Assembly: GCF_951230155.1 (NCBI RefSeq)
Contig: NZ_CATNVD010000020.1
Coordinates: forward strand, 1 to 64,000
Length of the DNA: 64,000 bases
Reading direction: 5' to 3'
Origin: Parablautia sp. Marseille-Q6255
Lineage (GTDB): Bacteria; Bacillota; Clostridia; Lachnospirales; Lachnospiraceae
Made by a program: the position numbers and the translations under genes. Below the pieces are notes generated by a model. It had not been told where the DNA came from and made no database searches. It saw only the letters and a program-made list of their open reading frames with translations. Of this stretch, positions 26,072 to 34,837 are shown one piece after another (position 1 is the first letter of the stretch; the number at the start of each line of letters is the position of its first letter).

Positions 26072-27250
26072 ATGAAAAGAAATTTGGAGGCGGGAAATAC
26101 CGCGCATGAGGAGGCAGCAAAAACGTACAGGGAAGAGCTGCTGCGTCTGCGCCGCTGGCTGCACAGCCATCCGGAGCTGTCCATGCAGGAGCGGCAGACC
26201 AGCCGTTTTATTGCGGATTATCTCGAAGGTCTGGGGATCCCCTGCCGGATCCCCGGGGAGACTGGTGTGATCGGGACGCTGATGGCGGGGGAGGCTCTTC
26301 CTACGCTTGCGATCCGGGCGGAGATTGATGCGCTTCCGGTCTGTGAAAATACGGGGCTTTCGTTTTCCTCGGTATATCCGGGGCGGATGCACGCATGCGG
26401 ACATGATGCGATCACAGCTGTCGTGCTCAGTCTTGCAAAGCTTTTGTCAGAGCATGTGGAAAAGCTGCGGTACAATATCCGTTTTCTGTTTGAACCGGCT
26501 GAGGAGACTGGGGAGGGGGCGCGGTATCTGATCGCGAACGGCGCTTTTGAGGAGCCGCGTCCTGAGGCTGTCCTGATTTTTCATTTTGCAAATCAGGAGA
26601 CGCGTTCTATGGAGATCCAGCAAAGCATATCGACTGCGGCGGTAGGCGGGCTGCAGATCCATGTGAGCGGAAAGGCAAGCCACTGGAGCCAGCGCAGCGA
26701 CGGGATCGATGCGCTGTACGCGGCATCGCGCGCAGTGGTGGCGATCCATGAGATCAACGAAGGCTTTCAGACGCAGTTTCCGTTTGTTCTGGGATTTGGG
26801 AGGATGGAGGCAGGTACCGGCGGGAATATCATGGCGGCAGACGCGCAGCTGAAGGGATCGCTGCGCGCATTTACAGAGGGGGACTTTGAGGCGGTTCTTC
26901 AAGAGCTGGATCAGAGACTGGCGCAGATTTCGGGAGAGACTGGCGCGGATATCCGCCTGGAGCTGACGAAAAAAATCCCCCCGATCATAAATGATGCAGC
27001 TCTCGTAAAAAAAGGTGCAAGGATCGGGAGGAAGCTGTTTGGAGATCAGTTTTTTATAGGGGAAAAGCCATTCCTTGTCGGAGACAATGCGGCCTGCTAT
27101 ATGCAGCAGATACCGGGAATGCGCTGCGTCTTCCTGGCAGGCAAGGCAGGGCAGACGGTATATCCGATCCACAATCCCGGCTTTGATATAGATGAGTCGG
27201 TCATGGAGGATGCGCTGCATTTTCTGTATCGCTTCTGCTGTGAAGGCTGA
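26072..27250 (+). CDS. M20-family amidohydrolase (hippurate hydrolase / AbgB-like)
   Basis: A 392-residue zinc-dependent amidohydrolase that should cleave N-acyl or amide bonds of amino-acid derivatives. Metal-ligand motifs are GRMHACGHDAITA and EPAEETGEGARYL, and the dimerisation domain contains VSGKASHWSQRSDGIDA. A late FLVGDNAACYMQQIPG is seen in place of the usual GxEDF segment, with Asp-Asn where Glu-Asp is common, so activity or specificity may differ. The gene ends two bases before the convergent aroA stop. Confidence 0.85.
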   Translation: MKRNLEAGNTAHEEAAKTYREELLRLRRWLHSHPELSMQERQTSRFIADYLEGLGIPCRIPGETGVIGTLMAGEALPTLAIRAEIDALPVCENTGLSFSSVYPGRMHACGHDAITAVVLSLAKLLSEHVEKLRYNIRFLFEPAEETGEGARYLIANGAFEEPRPEAVLIFHFANQETRSMEIQQSISTAAVGGLQIHVSGKASHWSQRSDGIDALYAASRAVVAIHEINEGFQTQFPFVLGFGRMEAGTGGNIMAADAQLKGSLRAFTEGDFEAVLQELDQRLAQISGETGADIRLELTKKIPPIINDAALVKKGARIGRKLFGDQFFIGEKPFLVGDNAACYMQQIPGMRCVFLAGKAGQTVYPIHNPGFDIDESVMEDALHFLYRFCCEG

Positions 27251-27252
27251 GG

Positions 27253-28590
27253 TCAGATGTTTAGCCGGGAGATAGTCTCTTCCAGCACTTCAAAATAGTT
27301 TTCGAAGGTTTTTCGGCAGCACATGGGATCGCTGATGCGGATACCGCAGGCGCACAGACCGATCAGAGAAAAGCCCATAGCCATACGGTGGTCATCATAC
27401 GTCTCTACAGTGCATGCACACGGACTGCCAGGATAGATGGTCAGATCCGTCTGTGTTTCGGCGCACTGGATCCCCATTTTTTTAAGCTCTGTCGTGATAG
27501 CAGCCATGCGGTCGCTCTCCTGATAACGGATATGTCCGATATTGCGGATAGTAGTCGGAGAGTCAGCGAATACGGCGACTGCGGCCAGTGTGATCGCCTG
27601 ATCGGAGCAGGCAGACATATCTGCATCGATTCCGTGCAGGACTCCATCTGCAGGGGGCAGGAGAAGGATGCCGTGTTCTTCTTCCAGAAGCGAGCAGCCC
27701 ATCGCTTCGAGCAGCCTCAGAAAGGCGATATCTCCCTGCAGGGAGGAGAAGGATACGCCGCGCACGACAAGCGGGACGCCAAGAAGCGCGCCCATTGCAT
27801 AAAAATAACATGCGGCAGATACATCAGGCTCGATCTCGTACGTCCTGGCGCGGTACGTCTGTTCCCCGGAAAGGACAAAGCATGCATCGGACGGATGACG
27901 CACCGTCACGCCGAACTGCTGCATCATAGCCTCTGTCATTTTTATGTAGGACATGCCATGCGTGCCTGTTATATGGATCGTTATGTCCTGCTGCGCAAGA
28001 CCGGCGGAGATCAGAAGCGCACTTAAAAACTGGCTGCTGCTGCCGATGTCTACCGTCAGCTCGCTGCTGCAAAAGCCGTGCCCTGTCAGAGTGAAAGGAA
28101 AGAAGCCTTCTCTGTCGGCAAAGGTGATCTCACATCCGAGCCCGCGCAGGGAATCCAGAAGAGGCGCCATCGGCCGTCTGCGCATCTGCGGTGATGCGTC
28201 CATATGGTAAGTACCTTTTGCGGTGCCCAGACAGGCGCTTAAAAAGCGCGCGGCGGTCCCGGCGCTTCCGACATATACAGAGGCTTCCTCCAGCGGGATC
28301 TGGCCGCCAAGTCCTGTGACGGAAACAGTCTGGTCCGTCTCATTTATGCAGACCTCAAAACCCAGGGACTGCAGGCAGGCCAGGAAATGGCGGGAATCAT
28401 CACTGAACAGTACGCCGTGCAGGACAGATACGCCGTTTGCGAGCGCAGCGAGGAGGAGCGCCCGGTTTGTAATGCTTTTTGAGCCGGGTACGGATACCAT
28501 GACGGGATCCGGGGGCACTGTCGGAGACGGTATAGCAGAACCGGCTTTCCGGGGCCGGATGCAGGGAACTTCATAAATTGTTTTATCCAT
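27253..28590 (-). CDS. aroA: 3-phosphoshikimate 1-carboxyvinyltransferase (EPSP synthase)
   Basis: A 445-residue enzyme of the shikimate pathway that joins phosphoenolpyruvate to shikimate 3-phosphate. Conserved motifs are VPGSKSITNRALLLAALANG (PEP and S3P contacts), VGSAGTAARFLSA, SSQFLSALLI and the C-terminal RYQESDRMAAI and DDHRMAMGFSLIGL. The Gly of SAGTA is present. ATG 28590 has AAAGGAG five bases upstream. It is not linked here to other aro genes. Confidence 0.94.
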   Translation of the reverse strand: MDKTIYEVPCIRPRKAGSAIPSPTVPPDPVMVSVPGSKSITNRALLLAALANGVSVLHGVLFSDDSRHFLACLQSLGFEVCINETDQTVSVTGLGGQIPLEEASVYVGSAGTAARFLSACLGTAKGTYHMDASPQMRRRPMAPLLDSLRGLGCEITFADREGFFPFTLTGHGFCSSELTVDIGSSSQFLSALLISAGLAQQDITIHITGTHGMSYIKMTEAMMQQFGVTVRHPSDACFVLSGEQTYRARTYEIEPDVSAACYFYAMGALLGVPLVVRGVSFSSLQGDIAFLRLLEAMGCSLLEEEHGILLLPPADGVLHGIDADMSACSDQAITLAAVAVFADSPTTIRNIGHIRYQESDRMAAITTELKKMGIQCAETQTDLTIYPGSPCACTVETYDDHRMAMGFSLIGLCACGIRISDPMCCRKTFENYFEVLEETISRLNI

Positions 28591-28628
28591 AAGAACTCCT
28601 TTCAGATGGCAGTATCAAGTGTCCCTAT

Positions 28629-28656
28629 TTTATAACAGGTCTGGGGGATCATGCAA
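28629..28656 (-). promoter_or_regulatory. Probable promoter of aroA
   Basis: On the minus strand, TTGCAT (28656-28651), 16 bp, TATAAA (28634-28629), 39 bp before the start codon. Confidence 0.5.
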
Positions 28657-28770
28657 CTGCTAATCCGTTCAGAAGCGCCGGTCAGGTGCAAAAGAGAAAA
28701 AGGGCAGCCGGAAGAAAAAGCCGGACGGTCAGAGGGAAAAATATATAAAAAGAAAAACGGGAGAGAAAAA

Positions 28771-29835
28771 ATGAAAAGAGCAGGAAAGATAATCGGACTG
28801 GTACTGTGCGTTTTGGCGCTGCTTCTGGCGGCGGCAGTCATTTACCTGACTGTGCGGGAGTATCGCCCGGAGCCGGTGGAGGAGGTTGCAGCTTCAAAAG
28901 GAAAGAAAAAAATCGGAGTCGGAGAGGAATTTACCGTCCTGAGCTTTAATACAGGATATGCGGGACTGAGCAGGGATGAGGATTTCTTCATGGACGGCGG
29001 GAAAAAGGTACAGCCGGAAAGCAGAGAGCTGGTGCAGGAAAATCTGGAGGGGATCAGCAGGATCTTAAAAGAGCAGGAAGTAGATGTATACTTTTTGCAG
29101 GAGGTAGACCGGGACTCAAAGCGGTCCTATCGGATCGATGAACAGGCAGCCTATGAAGCGGCGCTTGGGTATCAGGGAATGTATGCGTGCAATTTCCGCT
29201 GCGACTTTGTGCCATATCCTCTGCCGCCGATCGGGAAGGTTGAGAGCGGGCTTGTGACCATGACGCCGTATGAGGTCGGGCAGGCTTTTCGCATCGCGCT
29301 GCCGGAGTCTTTTACCTGGCCGGTAAAGACCTGTAATTTAAAGCGCTGTATGCTGGAGTGCCGTCTCCCGGTGGAAGGCAGCGAGAAAGAGCTTGTGCTG
29401 ATCAATTTCCATCTGGAAGCGTATGACAGTGGCGAAGGCAAGATCGCCCAGAGCAGGATGCTGGCAGAGAAGCTGAAGGAAGAGTATGAAAAAGGGAATT
29501 ATGTGATCGCAGGCGGTGATTTCAATCAGACATTTGAGGGAATGGAGAAATATCCGATCCATGATAAAGAAAACTGGGTGCCGGGAGTCGTCGGGGCGGA
29601 TGACATTCCGGAGGGATTTTCCTATGCAGTATCCGATAACGTGCCGACCTGCCGGCTGCTGAATGCGCCGTACAGCGGCAATTATCAGGATTCGCAGGTG
29701 TATGTGATAGATGGTTTTATCCTGTCAGATAATGTAGAGCTGGTCAGCGTGGAAAATATAGATACTGATTTTCAGTATACGGATCATCAGCCGGTCAGGA
29801 TGCAGGTGCGGCTGCGGGAAAAACAGGCAGAATAG
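28771..29835 (+). CDS. Membrane-anchored endonuclease/exonuclease/phosphatase-family hydrolase
   Basis: A 354-residue protein with one N-terminal membrane helix (IIGLVLCVLALLLAAAVIYL), placing the enzyme outside the cell. The EEP fold follows with LSFNTGYAG, FLQEVDRDSKRS, VLINFHLEA, AGGDFNQTF and the terminal TDHQPV, which supply the metal and catalytic residues shared by DNase I-like nucleases and sphingomyelinases. The substrate is unknown. ATG 28771 with GGGAGAG upstream is chosen; the open frame extends 40 codons further with a basic, unlikely N-terminus. Confidence 0.85.
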   Translation: MKRAGKIIGLVLCVLALLLAAAVIYLTVREYRPEPVEEVAASKGKKKIGVGEEFTVLSFNTGYAGLSRDEDFFMDGGKKVQPESRELVQENLEGISRILKEQEVDVYFLQEVDRDSKRSYRIDEQAAYEAALGYQGMYACNFRCDFVPYPLPPIGKVESGLVTMTPYEVGQAFRIALPESFTWPVKTCNLKRCMLECRLPVEGSEKELVLINFHLEAYDSGEGKIAQSRMLAEKLKEEYEKGNYVIAGGDFNQTFEGMEKYPIHDKENWVPGVVGADDIPEGFSYAVSDNVPTCRLLNAPYSGNYQDSQVYVIDGFILSDNVELVSVENIDTDFQYTDHQPVRMQVRLREKQAE

Positions 29836-29877
29836 AGAAGATCCGGAATACGCCTGTTTTGGCATAAGTTGTCCACA

Positions 29878-29905
29878 TTGACATATGAGAAAACTAACGT
29901 ATAAT
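29878..29905 (+). promoter_or_regulatory. Promoter before the 82-residue protein gene
   Basis: TTGACA (29878-29883), 16 bp, TATAAT (29900-29905), 55 bp before ATG 29960. Confidence 0.7.
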
Positions 29906-29959
29906 AATAGTGGCACGATCACAAAGCATACTTTGTGCGGAGAAAGTGAGGAGGATACC

Positions 29960-30208
29960 ATGCGTTTAGAGCGTGTGCAGGAAGCATTGCGGCAGAAAAA
30001 AATTTCATTTGCTTATACGCAGGAGGATGGCTGTGGAAGTCTGGATTTTCTGTTCCGCGGACTGAGCTTTCATGTATGGGAGTACTACGATGGCGTATGG
30101 GGAGCAGAGACGAATGTGTTCAATGTCGGGAGGAGTCAGGATCTGGAGGGCGATTATGAAGAAGTGATCGCGCAGGAGATTCTTTCCTGGCCGGATATGA
30201 TCGCATGA
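29960..30208 (+). CDS. Small conserved-looking protein of unknown function
   Basis: An 82-residue acidic cytoplasmic protein with no signal or membrane segment. It begins MRLERVQEALRQKK and contains YTQEDGCGSLDFLFRGLSFHVWEYYDG and an Asp/Glu-rich end. ATG 29960 has GAGGA at the right distance and a clear promoter upstream, so it is very likely real. I do not recognise a family. The sufC-sufB pair follows under its own promoter. Confidence 0.75.
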   Translation: MRLERVQEALRQKKISFAYTQEDGCGSLDFLFRGLSFHVWEYYDGVWGAETNVFNVGRSQDLEGDYEEVIAQEILSWPDMIA

Positions 30209-30291
30209 CCGGATGTGCCGGAGGCAGACAGGCAAAAGTGCGCGAGGAAGCGGCGCGGCTGCAGGCGATAGAAAAAAGTACAGATCCCATC

Positions 30292-30320
30292 TTGATAGAT
30301 GGAAGGATTTTCATTATAAT
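30292..30320 (+). promoter_or_regulatory. Promoter of sufC-sufB
   Basis: TTGATA (30292-30297), 17 bp, TATAAT (30315-30320), 36 bp before the sufC start. Confidence 0.75.
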
Positions 30321-30356
30321 AAATGCCGAAAACATCGGAAAGAAAAGGTGAAAAAG

Positions 30357-31106
30357 ATGCTGGAGTTAAAGGATGTGTCGTTTGAGGTATCAGACGAAAA
30401 GGAACAAAAGGATATTTTGAGGAATATTAATCTCAGGATCGATGAAAAGAAATTTGTAGTGATCACCGGACCAAACGGCGGCGGAAAATCAACGCTTGCC
30501 AGGCTGATCGCAGGTATTGTACAGCCGACTTCGGGACGGATTTATTTTGACGGCGTAGATATTACGGACAAGAGTATTACGGAGCGCGCGCGGATGGGGA
30601 TCAGCTTTGCCTTTCAGCAGCCGGTGCGTTTTAAGGGGATCCAGGTGCTTGATCTGATCCGCATGGCGGTAGGAAAGCGAGTGAGTGTGGCAGACGCGTG
30701 CAAGTACCTCTCTGAGGTGGGACTTTGCGCGAAGGATTATATCAACAGAGAGGTAAACGGAAGTCTTTCCGGAGGAGAGCTTAAGCGCATTGAGATCGCA
30801 ACGGTGCTGGCCAGAGGGACAAGGCTTTCGGTCTTTGATGAGCCGGAGGCCGGTATTGATCTGTGGAGCTTCCAGAATCTGATCCAGGTATTTGAGCGGA
30901 TGCAGGAGCGTATCGAGCACGGCTCCATTCTGGTCATTTCTCATCAGGAGCGTATTTTGAATATTGCGGATGAGATCGTGGTGATCGCAGACGGAAGGAT
31001 CGTGCAGCAGGATACGAGAGAGGCAGTGCTCCCGAATCTGCTGGGGACCGCTTCGGCTGTAAATGTATGTGAGGGATTCTATCAGGGAAAAGGAGGAGAG
31101 CGATGA
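30357..31106 (+). CDS. sufC: Fe-S cluster assembly ATPase SufC
   Basis: A 249-residue ABC-type ATPase that powers the SUF scaffold. It shows Walker A GPNGGGKSTL, the SufC-type stretch RARMGISFAFQQPVRFKG, signature LSGGELKRIEIA, Walker B LSVFDEPEAGIDLWS and H-loop VISHQE. ATG 30357 with AAGGTG upstream is used; the open frame extends 48 codons further with no conserved sequence. Its end overlaps the next start (ATGA), so the scaffold subunit is translationally coupled. Confidence 0.92.
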   Translation: MLELKDVSFEVSDEKEQKDILRNINLRIDEKKFVVITGPNGGGKSTLARLIAGIVQPTSGRIYFDGVDITDKSITERARMGISFAFQQPVRFKGIQVLDLIRMAVGKRVSVADACKYLSEVGLCAKDYINREVNGSLSGGELKRIEIATVLARGTRLSVFDEPEAGIDLWSFQNLIQVFERMQERIEHGSILVISHQERILNIADEIVVIADGRIVQQDTREAVLPNLLGTASAVNVCEGFYQGKGGER

Positions 31107-32026
31107 TGCTGGATGAGATTCAAAAGAGGCTGATCGAGGAAGTCGCTGATCTTCATGAGGTGCCGGAAGGCGCGTACAATATCCGCGCGAACGGCCAGAT
31201 GGCAGCCAGAAACACAACGGCGAATATTGATATTGTGACGAAGGAGGACGGCAGCGGTATTGATATCCGCATTGCGCCGGGTACGAGACATGAGAGTGTG
31301 CATATCCCGGTCGTCCTGAGCCAGAGCGGGATCAGGGAGACGGTATATAATGATTTTTATATCGGCGAGGACAGTGACGTCGTGATCGTGGCAGGCTGCG
31401 GTATTGACAACTGTGGTACGCAGGATTCTCAGCATGACGGGATCCACCGCTTTTATGTAGGGAAAAATGCACGCATCAAATACGTGGAAAAGCACTATGG
31501 AGCCGGGGATGGAGCCGGAAAGAGGATCCTGAATCCGGGGACAGAGGTCTATATGGAGGAAGGCAGCTACATGGAGATGGACATGGTCCAGATCAAAGGG
31601 GTTGATTCCACCGTGCGTGACACGAAGGCAGAGCTGGCAGAGGGCGCGAAGCTGATCGTGCGCGAGCGTCTGATGACGCACGGCAGCCAGAGCGCAGTCA
31701 GCAACTATGCAGTCAGTCTGAACGGAGAAAATGCCAGCGCAGATGTGATTTCCCGCTCGGTAGCAAGAGACGCTTCTTATCAGAAATTTGATTCACGGAT
31801 CATCGGCAATGCGCCGTGCAGCGGTCATACTGAGTGCGATGCGATCATTATGGACAACGCGCGGATCCTGGCTGTTCCGCAGCTTGAGGCGAATGATCTG
31901 GATGCGGCGCTGATCCATGAGGCGGCGATCGGAAAGATTGCAGGCGAGCAGATCATCAAGCTGATGACGCTGGGACTGACGGAGGAGGAAGCCGAGGAGC
32001 AGATTGTAAATGGTTTCCTGAAATAA
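31103..32026 (+). CDS. SufB/SufD-family scaffold protein (SmsB-like)
   Basis: A 307-residue protein of the SufBD beta-helix family, starting MMLDEIQKRLIEEVADLHEVPEGAYNIR on a smaller plan than the 450-residue SufB of E. coli. It has VIVAGCGIDNCGTQDSQHDG (Cys-rich), the core LMTHGSQSAVSNYAVSLNG and the C-terminal family signature HTECDAIIMDNARI, HEAAIGKIAGEQI and LMTLGLTEEEAEEQIVNGFL. With SufC alone it forms the two-gene minimal SUF system described in archaea and anaerobes; no SufS, SufU or SufD is adjacent. Cysteine desulfurase must come from elsewhere. Confidence 0.9.
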   Translation: MMLDEIQKRLIEEVADLHEVPEGAYNIRANGQMAARNTTANIDIVTKEDGSGIDIRIAPGTRHESVHIPVVLSQSGIRETVYNDFYIGEDSDVVIVAGCGIDNCGTQDSQHDGIHRFYVGKNARIKYVEKHYGAGDGAGKRILNPGTEVYMEEGSYMEMDMVQIKGVDSTVRDTKAELAEGAKLIVRERLMTHGSQSAVSNYAVSLNGENASADVISRSVARDASYQKFDSRIIGNAPCSGHTECDAIIMDNARILAVPQLEANDLDAALIHEAAIGKIAGEQIIKLMTLGLTEEEAEEQIVNGFLK

Positions 32027-32035
32027 AAGACAGAA

Positions 32036-32081
32036 ATACCGGAGACTCTTATAGATACGGGAGATGCTCCGGTATTTTTTT
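32036..32081 (+). terminator. Intrinsic terminator after sufCB
   Basis: ATACCGGAG (32036-32044) pairs with CTCCGGTAT (32067-32075), followed by seven T. Confidence 0.8.
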
Positions 32082-32121
32082 GAAGGCACATTTGGCTGCG
32101 AAAACTTCTGTCATAAAAACC

Positions 32122-32175
32122 TTGCAAAATACCTGACGGGGGTATATAATGAAAAAAGATACCGGATAGGGGTAT
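32122..32175 (+). promoter_or_regulatory. copA promoter with two CsoR-type operators
   Basis: The promoter is TTGCAA (32122-32127), 17 bp, TATAAT (32145-32150). One copy of ATACC-N4-GGGGGTAT (32129-32145) fills the spacer, and a second, ATACCGGATAGGGGTAT (32159-32175), follows 30 bp downstream. Both match the CsoR copper-repressor consensus, so copper should induce the gene. No csoR gene is in the window. Confidence 0.85.
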
Positions 32176-32207
32176 AAAAGTTCGTGGCTTCGGAAGGAGG
32201 AGATGCG

Positions 32208-34748
32208 ATGAAACAGTATCATGTAACAGGTATGAGCTGCGCGGCATGCAGCGCGCGGGTTGAGAAAGCGGTTGCAGGGCTGCCCGGTGTGACGGCGTGC
32301 TCGGTCAGTCTGCTGACGAACTCTATGGGCGTGGAGGGGGATGCGACTGCGCAGCAGGTCATTGCAGCTGTGGAGGCTGCCGGGTACGGAGCGTCGGAAA
32401 AGGGCGCGCCAGGTCCGGCGCAGGGAGAAAAAAGCGGCGTGAATCTGGCACAGGAATACGAAGATATGCTGCAGGACCGGGAGACGCCGGCGATGAAGCG
32501 GCGCCTGGTTGCCTCTCTTGTGCTGCTGCTCCCGCTGATGTATGTGTCTATGGGGCATATGATGTGGGGCTGGCCGCTTCCGGCTGTGCTGGCAGATAAT
32601 CATGTGTCTATGGGACTTGTACAGCTTCTTTTTACGGCAGCCATTATGGTGATCAACCAGAAATTTTTTGTCAGTGGTTTTAAGGGACTTCTCCACCGGG
32701 CGCCGAATATGGATACGCTGGTGGCGCTGGGCTCCGGCGCGTCATTTCTATACAGCACGTACGCGCTCTTTGCGATGAGTGATGCGCAGCTGCACGGCGA
32801 CATGGCAGGCGTGATGCGCTATATGCATGAGTTCTACTTTGAGTCGGCGGCGATGATCCTGACGCTGATCACAGTGGGGAAGATGCTGGAGGCGCGCTCC
32901 AAGGGAAAAACGACAGATGCCCTGAAAGGGCTGATGAAGCTGGCTCCCAGGACAGCTGCTGTGCTGCGGGATGGACAGGAGGTCACAGTAGGTATTGAGG
33001 AGGTCCGTATCGGCGATCACTTTGTCGTGCGGCCGGGGGAAAACATCCCGGTAGATGGCGTTGTCATAGCAGGCAGCAGCGCTGTCAATGAGTCTGCGCT
33101 TACGGGAGAGAGTATCCCGGTGGACAAGGAGGCGGGAGATCCCGTTTCGGCAGCTACGGTGAACCAGTCGGGATTTCTTGAGTGTGAGGCAACGAGGGTC
33201 GGAGAGGATACGACGCTCTCTCAGATCATCCAGATGGTCAGCGACGCGGCTGCTACGAAAGCGCCGATCGCGAAGGTGGCAGATAAGGTATCGGGTGTGT
33301 TTGTGCCGGTCGTGATCGCAATTGCGGCAGTGACGATCCTGATATGGCTGCTCGCAGGACAGAGCATTGGCTTTGCACTGGCCCGGGGGATATCAGTTCT
33401 TGTGATCAGCTGTCCGTGCGCGCTTGGTCTGGCGACGCCGGTAGCGATCATGGTAGGAAACGGTATGGGTGCAAAGCACGGGACGCTGTTCAAGACTGCA
33501 GTATCTCTGGAGGAGACAGGAAAGGTCGAGATCGTGGCGCTTGACAAGACGGGGACGATCACAGGCGGTGAACCTGAGATCACAGATATTCTGGCAGCAG
33601 AAGGGACAACGCGGGAAGAGCTTCTGGAGCTGGCGTGTGCACTGGAGCAAAAAAGTGAGCACCCGCTTGCAAAGGCAGTCATAAGGTATGCGAAGGAGAC
33701 GGGACTTGTGATGCGGGAGATTACTGATTTTCAGGCGGTGCCGGGCAATGGCCTGACAGGGACTCTGGACGGCGCAGCGCTGGCAGGGGGGAATCTGACG
33801 TTTATCCGTACAAAGGCAGATATCCCGCAGGCCTCGCAGGAAGAAGCGATGCGGCTGGCAGAGGAGGGAAAGACTCCGCTGTTTTTTGCAAGAGACGGAA
33901 AGCTTGCGGGCGTGATCGCCGTTGCGGATATGATCAAGGAAGACAGCCCGGAGGCCGTGCGCCAGCTCAGAAATATGGGGATCCGCGTCGTGATGCTTAC
34001 CGGGGACAATGAGCGGACCGCAAAGGCGATCGGAGCGCAGGCGGGCGTAGATGAGGTGATCGCCGGTGTGCTTCCGGACGGAAAAGAAAGCGTGATCCGC
34101 GCTCTCAGGGAGCAGGGAAGGGTCGCAATGGTGGGTGACGGGATCAATGATGCCCCGGCGCTTACGCGGGCAGATATCGGTATCGCGATCGGCGCAGGCA
34201 CCGATGTGGCGATCGACGCTGCGGATGTGGTGCTGATGAAGAGCAGGCTGCTGGATGTACCGGCAGCGATCCGGTTAAGCCGCGCGACCCTGCGGAATAT
34301 CCACGAAAATCTGTTCTGGGCGTTTATTTACAATATCATCGGTATTCCGCTGGCAGCAGGTCTGTGGTATCCGCTGTTTGGCTGGAAGCTCAATCCGATG
34401 TTCGGAGCGGCGGCAATGAGCTTATCAAGCTTCTGTGTTGTAACAAATGCATTGCGCTTAAACCTGTTTTCGATGTATAATACAGCAAAAGATAAAAAAA
34501 TCAGTCATAAAAATAAAACAGTAAAGGAGAAGAATACAATGGAAAGAACGATGAAGATTGAAGGCATGATGTGCGGACATTGTGAGGCAAGAGTGAAAAA
34601 AGTACTGGAGGCGCTGCCGGAGGTAGACGAGGCAGTGGTCAGCCATGAGTCAGGGACTGCCGTAGTGAAGCTGAATGCCGAGATCGCAAATGACGTGCTC
34701 AAAAAGGCAGTGGAAGAGCAGGATTATAAGGTGACAGAGATCGCATAA
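32208..34748 (+). CDS. copA: Copper-exporting P1B-type ATPase with a C-terminal CopZ-like domain
   Basis: An 846-residue membrane protein that pumps Cu(I) out of the cell. The N-terminal heavy-metal domain has GMSCAACS; the core has the phosphatase loop TGESIPVD, intramembrane CPC ([11 protein letters not shown]), the phosphorylation site DKTGTIT, TGDNERT and [10 protein letters not shown]. The ATPase core ends near residue 760 (LNLFSMYN). An A-rich Lys/Asn linker follows, then from residue 778 a second heavy-metal domain ([18 protein letters not shown]), as if copA and copZ had joined in frame. ATG 32208 with AAGGAGGAG is the start. The operators upstream point to CsoR control. Confidence 0.93.
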   Translation: MKQYHVTGMSCAACSARVEKAVAGLPGVTACSVSLLTNSMGVEGDATAQQVIAAVEAAGYGASEKGAPGPAQGEKSGVNLAQEYEDMLQDRETPAMKRRLVASLVLLLPLMYVSMGHMMWGWPLPAVLADNHVSMGLVQLLFTAAIMVINQKFFVSGFKGLLHRAPNMDTLVALGSGASFLYSTYALFAMSDAQLHGDMAGVMRYMHEFYFESAAMILTLITVGKMLEARSKGKTTDALKGLMKLAPRTAAVLRDGQEVTVGIEEVRIGDHFVVRPGENIPVDGVVIAGSSAVNESALTGESIPVDKEAGDPVSAATVNQSGFLECEATRVGEDTTLSQIIQMVSDAAATKAPIAKVADKVSGVFVPVVIAIAAVTILIWLLAGQSIGFALARGISVLVISCPCALGLATPVAIMVGNGMGAKHGTLFKTAVSLEETGKVEIVALDKTGTITGGEPEITDILAAEGTTREELLELACALEQKSEHPLAKAVIRYAKETGLVMREITDFQAVPGNGLTGTLDGAALAGGNLTFIRTKADIPQASQEEAMRLAEEGKTPLFFARDGKLAGVIAVADMIKEDSPEAVRQLRNMGIRVVMLTGDNERTAKAIGAQAGVDEVIAGVLPDGKESVIRALREQGRVAMVGDGINDAPALTRADIGIAIGAGTDVAIDAADVVLMKSRLLDVPAAIRLSRATLRNIHENLFWAFIYNIIGIPLAAGLWYPLFGWKLNPMFGAAAMSLSSFCVVTNALRLNLFSMYNTAKDKKISHKNKTVKEKNTMERTMKIEGMMCGHCEARVKKVLEALPEVDEAVVSHESGTAVVKLNAEIANDVLKKAVEEQDYKVTEIA
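34539..34748 (+). CDS. Possible separate CopZ copper chaperone from an internal start in copA
   Basis: Inside the copA frame, ATG 34539 is preceded by AAAGGAG (34523-34529) with a 9-base gap, a better ribosome site than most genes here have. The product would be 69 residues with the CopZ copper motif [10 protein letters not shown] and length typical of a free chaperone. The A/T-rich 55 bp before it look like a former intergenic spacer. Either the fusion alone, or both fusion and free CopZ, may be made; sequence alone does not decide. Confidence 0.55.
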   Translation: MERTMKIEGMMCGHCEARVKKVLEALPEVDEAVVSHESGTAVVKLNAEIANDVLKKAVEEQDYKVTEIA

Positions 34749-34763
34749 GGATCAGCTGCGGGC

Positions 34764-34813
34764 GGGATGCTGCAAAATCATCGGGAGTCTTTCCGGGTGA
34801 TGCGCAGCATCCC
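34764..34813 (+). terminator. Inverted repeat after copA, possible terminator
   Basis: GGGATGCTGC (34764-34773) pairs perfectly with GCAGCATCCC (34804-34813). The loop is 30 bases and only ATTTC follows, so termination may be weak. Confidence 0.5.
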
Positions 34814-34837
34814 ATTTCTACATTTACGAGGTGACAA

